Shown here: piece by piece, positions 1 through 4,800 of the stretch
Numbering within the stretch: position 1 is the stretch's first letter
Layout: every line of letters begins with the position of its first letter
Origin: Methylococcaceae bacterium NSP1-2
GTDB taxonomy: Bacteria; Pseudomonadota; Gammaproteobacteria; Methylococcales; Methylomonadaceae
Direction: 5' to 3'
NCBI GenBank assembly: GCA_002256685.1
Contig: NQJH01000147.1
Span: 1 to 5,211 of the forward strand
Length of the DNA stretch: 5,211 bases
The notes under the pieces: model-generated
Seen by the model: the letters and a program-made list of their open reading frames with translations, nothing else
What the model was told of the DNA's origin: nothing
Database searches by the model: none
Made by a program: the position numbers and the translations under genes

Positions 1-258
1 GATATGAGTACCGTAAAAACCATTAACTACGCAGGCGTAGATGAAAAAGTCCCCGCGTTGCCTGTCGCTAATTTTTCTGCCACCATCACGGTTGCCCCTA
101 AAGGTGATAACAGCGAAGTGACTTGGAAAGCAGGTTATTACCGCGCTTACACGAATAACAATCCACCTGAAGAAATGAATGAAGCCACTGCTAATGCCGC
201 TGTTAAAGCCTTTGTTAGCACAGGTTTGATTGATCTGAAAAAATTAGCTGAGCAATAA
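1..258 (+). CDS. SRPBCC-superfamily (MxaD/polyketide cyclase 2-like) protein, C-terminal part
   Basis: The visible 85 codons look like the C-terminal half of an SRPBCC (START-like helix-grip) protein of the MxaD/Polyketide_cyc2 type. The segment LPVANFSATITV followed by PKGDNSEVTW matches the family's paired strands, and the alternating helix ending in GLIDLKKLAEQ matches the long C-terminal helix. Family members are usually about 150-180 residues. The frame is open to the first base, so the ATG at position 4 is probably an internal Met and the gene begins upstream. In methylotrophs MxaD is a periplasmic protein of the methanol dehydrogenase cluster, reported to help electron transfer from the dehydrogenase to its cytochrome. 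Other SRPBCC proteins bind lipids or act as cyclases, so the MxaD role is an inference resting partly on the adjacent beta-propeller gene, which starts 4 bases downstream. The fold call is fairly firm; the function is not. Confidence 0.7.
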   Translation, partial: DMSTVKTINYAGVDEKVPALPVANFSATITVAPKGDNSEVTWKAGYYRAYTNNNPPEEMNEATANAAVKAFVSTGLIDLKKLAEQ

Positions 259-262
259 ACCC

Positions 263-1222
263 ATGTTGGTATTGAACTACCGTGTGGCAGTGCTTGCGAT
301 TGCCACGGTTTTATTATCGACACCGCTGAATGCCGCGCCGTTTGCTTATATCAGCAATCAATTGGCAGATAGCGTGTCTATTATTGATCTCGCTACCAAT
401 AAAGTAGTGAACACCATTGCTGTGAGCGGAAAACCCGCAGGAGTCGCTGTATCGCCCAACGGTGATAAAGTTTATGTTAGTACGCCAGAAGCTCACGGTT
501 TTGCAGTCATAGATGCTAGAAAACAGCAACTTTTAACTATTGTTAAAACCAGCAATGGTGCGTTAGGTATCACCGTTGCCCCCGATGGCAAACGCATATA
601 CGTTGCCGATTGGTTCGTCAACACGGTGTCAGTACTGGATGCGGACAGTTTAGAAATCATCAAAACTATCACGGTAGGACAATCGCCGTCAGGGCTAGTC
701 GTTAGCCCTGATAATCGCTGGTTGTATGTCGCTAATCGTCTTGATGATTCAGTGTCACAAATTGACACTAAAACCCTGACGGTCAAAAGAACCACAACCG
801 TAGGCAAACATCCGTTTGGTTTAGCCATAGATTCACGCGGCGAACGCCTTTACGCTGTCAATGTCGAAAGCGATGATGTCACGGTATTAGAAACCGCCCG
901 CATGAAACCCATTGCTACCATTAAAGTAGGTGCATTGCCTTACTCGGCAACTTTAGCTTTAAATGACAGTCGTTTATTTGTCACCAATATGGATGACGGC
1001 ACAGTCTCCGTCATTGATACCGACAGCTTAACCAACATCGGCTTGATTGAAGTTGGTGAAAAACCCGAAGGCATCGGCACGCATACGGATGACCGTCATA
1101 TCTATGTCGCCAACTGGTTTGATAAAAATGTCTCGGTATTGGATGGCAAAACGTTGCAAGTCAAAGAAACGATTGCCACAGCGCGTGGCAGTCGAGCATT
1201 TGGACAGTTTATTGCTAAATGA
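263..1222 (+). CDS. Secreted seven-bladed YVTN-family beta-propeller protein
   Basis: This 319-residue protein starts with a signal peptide: Arg7, a hydrophobic stretch at about 8-20, and likely cleavage after Ala24 (LNA|A). The mature part is a complete beta-propeller. The core Tyr/Phe of the YVTN motif recurs at residues 29, 71, 113, 155, 197, 239 and 281, exactly every 42 residues, giving seven blades. Each unit also carries a V(S/T)V(I/L)D strand and a G-x-x-P-x-G turn. The last segment (SRAFGQFIAK) is a strand without a following YVTN, as expected when the ring closes on the N-terminal strand. Length and layout fit the beta-propeller proteins found beside PQQ-dependent alcohol dehydrogenase genes (TIGR03866-like). 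A periplasmic scaffold or assembly role in PQQ-linked oxidation is therefore likely, but the fold alone does not fix a function. It follows the SRPBCC gene by 4 bases with no strong Shine-Dalgarno, suggesting translational coupling in one operon. Confidence 0.85.
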   Translation: MLVLNYRVAVLAIATVLLSTPLNAAPFAYISNQLADSVSIIDLATNKVVNTIAVSGKPAGVAVSPNGDKVYVSTPEAHGFAVIDARKQQLLTIVKTSNGALGITVAPDGKRIYVADWFVNTVSVLDADSLEIIKTITVGQSPSGLVVSPDNRWLYVANRLDDSVSQIDTKTLTVKRTTTVGKHPFGLAIDSRGERLYAVNVESDDVTVLETARMKPIATIKVGALPYSATLALNDSRLFVTNMDDGTVSVIDTDSLTNIGLIEVGEKPEGIGTHTDDRHIYVANWFDKNVSVLDGKTLQVKETIATARGSRAFGQFIAK

Positions 1223-1234
1223 AACATTCCATCG

Positions 1235-1335
1235 TTCCCACGCGCTGGCGTGGGAATGCCGCTGGTGACGGACGCTCCAGCGTCACGCAACGCGGGAGCG
1301 TTGCAAGGATGAATTCCCACGCTGGAGCGTGGGAA
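1235..1335. repeat. Cluster of four tandem hairpins (REP/BIME-like intergenic repeat)
   Basis: Four stem-loops sit nearly end to end. Hairpin 1 pairs 1235-1243 with 1248-1256 (TTCCCACGC/GCGTGGGAA, 9 bp, loop GCTG). Hairpin 2 pairs 1271-1275 with 1280-1284 (GACGC/GCGTC, loop TCCA), or alternatively 1265-1270 with 1281-1286. Hairpin 3 pairs 1287-1293 with 1298-1304 (GCAACGC/GCGTTGC, 7 bp, loop GGGA). Hairpin 4 pairs 1314-1322 with 1327-1335 and has the same 9-bp stem as hairpin 1 (loop TGGA). Because hairpins 1 and 4 share arms, they can also pair with each other. The block is more G+C-rich than the flanking genes. Palindromes of the TTCCCACGCT...AGCGTGGGAA type are common dispersed intergenic repeats in sulfur-oxidising and methanotrophic gammaproteobacteria. 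It may protect the 3' end of the upstream mRNA or weaken read-through into pabB. Confidence 0.85.
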
Positions 1336-1370
1336 CTATACCTCCCCTGAGTTTTTAACATTCAATCTAA

Positions 1371-2738
1371 ATGCCATCACCAAAACCTCTTATCACCGCA
1401 CTGCCTTATTTTGCTGATAGTGCCGCGCTTTTTTCTCACATTGCTCATAAACCGTGGGCAGTATTTTTGGATAGCGGCTATCCGCACAGTCAGCAAGGTC
1501 GTTATGACATACTTGCCGCTGATCCTGTTTGTACTTTAGTGACGCATGGCGACAACACCGACATAACCCAACAAGGTAAAGTCACCCGCTCCACCGCCGA
1601 TCCATTTGCTTTAGTCAAACAACAGCTATTACCTGTGAATAATAGCGACACAACTGATTTACCGTTTAATGGCGGTGCTATCGGTTATTTTTCTTATGAT
1701 TTGGCGCGACGTTTAGAAAATTTACCCGTGTTAGCGGAGGATGCTGAAGGCATTGCGGAAATGGCGGTGGGTATTTATCTCTGGGCTGTTATCGTTGACC
1801 ATCAACAACAACACAGTTATTTGGTCGGTCAGCAGATTGATGAATCAACGTGGCAGGATTTAATCGCTCAGTTCAGTCAGTTGCCGATTAAGCAAAGCCA
1901 CGAAGTATTTCAAGTGACGAGCAAAGTGCAGTCGAATATGGATCAAGCGCGTTATAGGAAAGCCTTTGACCGTATTAAATATTATCTGAAAGAAGGCGAT
2001 TGTTATCAGGTTAATTTAACTCAGCGGTTTGTGGCAAGCTGTGAAGGTAATCTGTGGACTGCATATCAAGCTTTGCGGGAGTTAAACGCCGCACCCTTTA
2101 GTTGTTATTTGAATTTGCCCGAAGTGCAGATACTCAGTTCCTCACCCGAACGTTTTTTGCGTTTGACAAATGGCATAGTCGAAACTAAACCCATTAAAGG
2201 CACGCGTCCGCGTAAAGCAGATTCAGCCGAAGACCAAGAGCAAATTCAACAGCTCATCACCAGTAATAAAGACCGCGCTGAAAATGTGATGATTGTGGAT
2301 TTACTGCGTAATGACATTAGCAAAACCTGTAGTGAAGTGAGAGTCCCTGTGCTTTTTGATGTCGAAAGTTATGCGACTGTGCATCATTTAGTTAGCACGG
2401 TGACAGGTGTATTAGCTAAAAATAAACACGCACTGGATTTGTTGAAAAGCTGTTTTCCAGGGGGATCGATCACAGGCGCACCTAAAATTCGTGCGATGGA
2501 AGTCATTGAAGAAATTGAACCGCATCGGCGTGGCGTTTATTGCGGTTCTATTGGTTATATTGGCTTTAACGGCAATATGGATACTAATATTGCGATAAGA
2601 ACATTGGTACATTCTAACCATACTATCCGCTTTTGGGCAGGGGGTGGTATCGTCAACGATTCGGTAATGGAAGAAGAATATCAAGAATGTTTTGATAAAG
2701 CCGCCGCTCTGCTGGCTTTATTACAGCAATTCAGTTAG
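1371..2738 (+). CDS. pabB: Aminodeoxychorismate synthase component I (PabB)
   Basis: PabB converts chorismate, with ammonia from the PabA glutaminase, to 4-amino-4-deoxychorismate, the precursor of p-aminobenzoate. At 455 residues it is the normal stand-alone length (E. coli PabB is 453). The N-terminal domain opens with LPY (11-13) and PWAVFLDSG (28-36), as in anthranilate synthase I/PabB proteins. The chorismate-binding domain (about 190-450) has SSSPERF (257-262), PIKGTRPR (274-281), DLLRND (310-315), GGSITGAPK (364-372) and AGGGIV (423-428). Lys276 in PIKGT is the PabB signature: E. coli Lys274 forms the covalent intermediate, while TrpE has Ala there. Glu260 lies 16 residues before it, as in E. 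coli. No PabA or PabC domain is fused, so both must be encoded elsewhere. A stop codon directly precedes ATG 1371, which fixes the start, although no Shine-Dalgarno is evident. The product feeds folate and, in H4MPT users, methanopterin synthesis. Confidence 0.95.
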   Translation: MPSPKPLITALPYFADSAALFSHIAHKPWAVFLDSGYPHSQQGRYDILAADPVCTLVTHGDNTDITQQGKVTRSTADPFALVKQQLLPVNNSDTTDLPFNGGAIGYFSYDLARRLENLPVLAEDAEGIAEMAVGIYLWAVIVDHQQQHSYLVGQQIDESTWQDLIAQFSQLPIKQSHEVFQVTSKVQSNMDQARYRKAFDRIKYYLKEGDCYQVNLTQRFVASCEGNLWTAYQALRELNAAPFSCYLNLPEVQILSSSPERFLRLTNGIVETKPIKGTRPRKADSAEDQEQIQQLITSNKDRAENVMIVDLLRNDISKTCSEVRVPVLFDVESYATVHHLVSTVTGVLAKNKHALDLLKSCFPGGSITGAPKIRAMEVIEEIEPHRRGVYCGSIGYIGFNGNMDTNIAIRTLVHSNHTIRFWAGGGIVNDSVMEEEYQECFDKAAALLALLQQFS

Positions 2739-2794
2739 GAGTCCAAAACACGTTTTGGACGTTTTTAATTAGTCCAAGTCATGCCTTGGACTCC
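2738..2794. repeat. Twin palindrome built on GTCCAA/TTGGAC (REP-like)
   Basis: Two perfect 8-bp hairpins fill most of the 72-base pabB-kinase gap. The first pairs 2741-2748 with 2753-2760 (GTCCAAAA/TTTTGGAC, loop CACG). The second pairs 2771-2778 with 2785-2792 (AGTCCAAG/CTTGGACT, loop TCATGC). The outermost arms are also exact inverted copies: GGAGTCCAA at 2738-2746 and TTGGACTCC at 2786-2794 (9 bp). The unit can therefore fold as two separate hairpins or as one long stem with inner pairing, a cruciform-like design typical of REP pairs (BIMEs). It starts on the last base of the pabB stop codon and ends 16 bases before the next ATG. Confidence 0.85.
2741..2766 (+). terminator. Possible weak intrinsic terminator or attenuator after pabB
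   Basis: The first hairpin of the twin palindrome (8-bp stem, 4-base loop) is followed after one base by five T residues (2762-2766), the arrangement of a rho-independent terminator. The upper half of the stem is all A-T, so it would be weak. Partial termination would lower kinase expression relative to pabB. It may simply be half of a mobile repeat that resembles a terminator. Confidence 0.35.
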
Positions 2795-2810
2795 AAACTA
2801 ACACAGGCTT

Positions 2811-3362
2811 ATGATTGTTATTAAACTGGGTGGTAGTTTAGTGGCGGCTAATACCTTGCTTCACTGTCTCAATCGTATAGAACAACAATATCAGGGCAGG
2901 GCAGTGGTGATTGTGACAGGCGGCGGTGTCTTCGCCGATCAAGTCAGAGTTTTGCAGCAACAATGGGGATTTGATGATGACAGCGCACATGCAATGGCGA
3001 TTTTAGCCATGCAGCAAATGGCGTGGTTAGTGCAAGGATTGAAAACTGATTTTGTGCTTGCTCATTCAGTGAGTGCTATTCAGCAAAGTAGTCCGCCAAA
3101 AATATTTATCTGGTCTCCTGATATTAATGAATTGAATCATGCGGGTATTCCTGCAACGTGGGATATAACCTCCGACAGTCTTGCCGCGTGGTTGGCTAAA
3201 ACGCTGTTAGCCGATGAACTAATTTTGATTAAATCAGCGGCGATTGATGAATCGCTTAGTCTAGTGCAACTTGCGGAACGTGGCATTATTGATAATGCTT
3301 TTTGTGAGTATGTGACAAACGCCACGTTTGATATTCGCGTGCTAAATCAACAAAATCTCTAA
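2811..3362 (+). CDS. Amino-acid-kinase-fold protein, MfnE-like (probable H4MPT-pathway kinase)
   Basis: This 183-residue protein has the amino acid kinase (carbamate/aspartate/uridylate kinase) fold. KLGGSL at 5-10 is the first phosphate-binding loop, VTGGGVFAD at 35-43 the second glycine loop, and LILIKS at 137-142 the nucleotide-side strand. The segment WDITSDSLAAWLA (117-129) recurs in small kinases of archaea and methylotrophic bacteria. In methanogens MfnE phosphorylates 5-(aminomethyl)furan-3-ylmethyl phosphate to the diphosphate for methanofuran synthesis, and bacterial relatives occur among the H4MPT/methanofuran genes of methylotrophs. At 183 residues it is slightly shorter than the roughly 200-220 typical of the family, but both ends look intact. 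An in-frame stop (2799-2801) limits the start to ATG 2811, and the Shine-Dalgarno is poor. Proximity to pabB supports a C1-cofactor role. The exact substrate is inferred; the fold is clear. Confidence 0.8.
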   Translation: MIVIKLGGSLVAANTLLHCLNRIEQQYQGRAVVIVTGGGVFADQVRVLQQQWGFDDDSAHAMAILAMQQMAWLVQGLKTDFVLAHSVSAIQQSSPPKIFIWSPDINELNHAGIPATWDITSDSLAAWLAKTLLADELILIKSAAIDESLSLVQLAERGIIDNAFCEYVTNATFDIRVLNQQNL

Positions 3363-3398
3363 TTGTGTTTTGCCGATCATTGCCATTAAGTTAAGACT

Positions 3399-3457
3399 AA
3401 ACTTCCGATCTCGGAGGTTTGAAATGCGGATTCATTGAACAGCGTGAATGAATTCGC
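3399..3457. repeat. Two-hairpin intergenic repeat between the kinase and redox genes
   Basis: Hairpin A pairs 3399-3407 with 3412-3420 (AAACTTCCG/CGGAGGTTT, 9 bp with one G-T wobble, loop ATCT). Hairpin B pairs 3426-3436 with 3447-3457 (GCGGATTCATT/AATGAATTCGC, 11 bp with one G-T wobble, 10-base loop). The wobbles keep pairing intact, which hints at selection on an RNA structure. No T tract follows, so a simple rho-independent terminator is unlikely. The architecture, two unrelated stems a few bases apart, looks like a MITE or REP-type dispersed element, unlike the other two repeats in the window in sequence. It lies within the 182-base gap 3363-3544, which holds no ORF of note. Confidence 0.7.
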
Positions 3458-3482
3458 GCCTACTTTCAATGCAACGTTTCTA

Positions 3483-3502
3483 CGATAATGATTTTCATCA
3501 CT
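3483..3502 (+). promoter_or_regulatory. Fur-box-like operator, overlapping a possible -10 element
   Basis: GATAATGATTTTCATCACT at 3484-3502 matches the classical 19-bp Fur consensus (GATAATGATAATCATTATC) at 14 of 19 positions. In the 7-1-7 model (TGATAAT-n-ATTATCA), 3483-3497 matches 12 of 14 arm positions. ATGA and TCAT form exact inverted arms around the centre. GATAAT (3484-3489) could itself be a -10 hexamer, but no convincing -35 is visible about 17 bases upstream (TACTTT at 3461-3466). The site is 43 bases before the next ATG, a suitable place for iron-dependent repression. AT-rich chance matches are possible. Confidence 0.45.
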
Positions 3503-3530
3503 CGGTAAATAGGGCTACCATTAAGCTTTT

Positions 3531-3536
3531 AGGGGG
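3531..3536 (+). promoter_or_regulatory. Strong Shine-Dalgarno for the redox membrane protein
   Basis: AGGGGG lies 8 bases before ATG 3545, and an in-frame TAG at 3530-3532 excludes any earlier start. This is the clearest ribosome binding site in the window; the starts at 263, 1371 and 2811 have none as good. Confidence 0.75.
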
Positions 3537-3544
3537 AAATAATA

Positions 3545-4738
3545 ATGTCGAAAATAATACCAATTAATAGATATTTTTTGCTTCTACTGTTTATTATCTT
3601 TGGCTGGTCTTCGGCACTGTATGCTGAAACCACGGCGGATATTGAAGTGTTTGTGCGTAGCGGTTGCCCACATTGCACGAAAGCTGAAAGCTTTTTACAA
3701 ACCCTGCAACAAGAACAACCCACGTTAAAAATCGTCATTCGTGATATATCCAAAGACTCTGCCGCGTTGCAACGCTTACAGCTACTGGCTAAAAATCAAG
3801 GCGTAAGAACGGTACGCATACCTGCCTTTCAAGTCAGAGGGGAATTGCTGATTGGTTATTCAGATGAAACCAGCACAGGGCAGTTAATTCGTGATGTATT
3901 AGCACAACGCCCTTTGGCGACTAATCATCAGGACAGTTCAGTCAGTTGTGAGGCTGAACAAGCGGTATCTTGTGAAGCCAGCACGGAGCTTGCTAAACCC
4001 ACGCCACCCGCCACGTTTGCGGTAAATTTTTTAGGTCATAAACTGACACTAGAAGAGGTCGGTTTACCGTTATTCACGGTCGCAATGGGCTTGTTAGACG
4101 GTTTTAATCCGTGTTCTATGTGGGTGTTATTGCTCGTGATTGCCTTGCTTGCACCGATGAATAACAGACCGCGTATGTTAGCAATTGCGGGGGCTTTTGT
4201 TGCTGTCGAAGGCATTGCCTATTTTATGTTCATGGCAGCATGGCTTAATTTGTTTCTGCTCATTGGTCTGTCGCGCATTTCAGAAATCAGCATTGCACTG
4301 ATTGCTTTACTGGCTGGGCTATTGAATCTTAAAGATTTCTGGCGGTTCGGCTGGGGCATGAGTTTATCGATTCCGAATGCCGCTAAACCGGCTATTTATG
4401 AACGTATTCGCGCGATTCTTCAGGCGAAAAATATGACAGGCGCACTTATCGGCGCGGTGGTATTAGCGGTATTAGTGCAGATTGTTGAGTTTATGTGTAC
4501 CTCTGGGTTTCCCGCGCTGTACACCCGCATTCTGACCCTAAAACAATTAGGTACTGTCAGTTATTACGGTTATCTATTGCTTTATAATGCTGCTTATATG
4601 CTGGATGACTTAATCATTTTATCGATAGGCGTTATCACCCTAAGTCAGCACAGACTTCAAGAAAAAGAAGGTCGCTGGCTTAAGTTAATCAGCGGTTTAA
4701 CGATGGTGGGGCTAGGCATTTATTTACTGGTAGCGTAG
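3545..4738 (+). CDS. Exported glutaredoxin/thioredoxin-like domain fused to a CcdA/DsbD-type membrane domain
   Basis: This 397-residue protein has four parts. (1) A signal peptide at 1-27 (hydrophobic 11-20, cleavage after LYA). (2) A glutaredoxin-like domain at about 32-122 with redox motif CPHC (41-44) and likely cis-Pro93 in VRIPAF. (3) A linker at about 123-165 with two more cysteines, Cys135 and Cys143, each in a SCEA context. (4) Six predicted helices at about 173-203, 211-240, 247-262, 298-317, 343-364 and 380-396. Cys190 (DGFNPC, helix 1) and Cys318 (EFMCTSG, end of helix 4) sit where CcdA and DsbD carry their transmembrane cysteine pair. Arg/Lys-rich loops at 208-210, 263-295 and 370-380 suggest a cytoplasmic side and a periplasmic N-terminus. 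The likely role is carrying electrons from cytoplasmic thioredoxin across the membrane to its own periplasmic domain, as DsbD does. The partner substrate is unknown; maturation of c-type cytochromes or metalloproteins is plausible. DsbD's N-terminal alpha domain is absent. Confidence 0.8.
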   Translation: MSKIIPINRYFLLLLFIIFGWSSALYAETTADIEVFVRSGCPHCTKAESFLQTLQQEQPTLKIVIRDISKDSAALQRLQLLAKNQGVRTVRIPAFQVRGELLIGYSDETSTGQLIRDVLAQRPLATNHQDSSVSCEAEQAVSCEASTELAKPTPPATFAVNFLGHKLTLEEVGLPLFTVAMGLLDGFNPCSMWVLLLVIALLAPMNNRPRMLAIAGAFVAVEGIAYFMFMAAWLNLFLLIGLSRISEISIALIALLAGLLNLKDFWRFGWGMSLSIPNAAKPAIYERIRAILQAKNMTGALIGAVVLAVLVQIVEFMCTSGFPALYTRILTLKQLGTVSYYGYLLLYNAAYMLDDLIILSIGVITLSQHRLQEKEGRWLKLISGLTMVGLGIYLLVA

Positions 4739-4785
4739 ACTTCTCACAACCCATAATTGCCCAATTCTTCTAACCTGTTACTGAA

Positions 4786-4792
4786 AGAGAGA
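4786..4792 (+). promoter_or_regulatory. Shine-Dalgarno-like AGAGAGA before sdhB
   Basis: A purine run ends 8 bases before ATG 4801 and supports that start, which also gives the N-terminus expected for the family (MAEFTLPKNS). The rest of the 62-base gap 4739-4800 shows no hairpin terminator or convincing promoter, so sdhB could be co-transcribed with the redox gene or have an unrecognised promoter. Confidence 0.5.
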
Positions 4793-4800
4793 TTTTACTC

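Noticed and set aside
493..828. 111-codon open frame on the minus strand
   Set aside because: It lies wholly inside the beta-propeller gene, and its composition mirrors the repeated blades on the other strand; no recognisable family. The same applies to 314-529 (-).
1047..1320. Open frames over the end of the beta-propeller gene and the hairpin block (1047-1268 +, 1102-1320 -)
   Set aside because: They are out of frame with the propeller, run into palindromic repeat DNA and have no protein-like pattern.
1235..1335. CRISPR array
   Set aside because: The repeated units are short palindromes with different stems and almost no spacer between them; there are no equal-length direct repeats with unique spacers.
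1336..1356. Rho-independent terminator formed by hairpin 4 and the T run at 1352-1356
   Set aside because: The T run is 16 bases beyond the end of the stem, too far for a canonical terminator.
2412..2684. 90-codon minus-strand frame inside pabB, and similar ones at 3137-3325 (-) and 3529-3753 (-)
   Set aside because: Each is antisense to a strongly conserved gene or its start region, with no family resemblance and no visible ribosome binding site.
1371..2738. Anthranilate synthase component I (TrpE) as an alternative to PabB
   Set aside because: The active-site motif is PIKGT with the PabB-specific Lys276 instead of the PIAGT of TrpE; length and N-terminus also fit PabB.
3545..3910. Stand-alone DsbA-type oxidase suggested by the CPHC motif
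   Set aside because: The domain is glutaredoxin-sized, lacks the DsbA helical insertion and is fused in frame to a CcdA-like membrane domain, which points to reduction instead.
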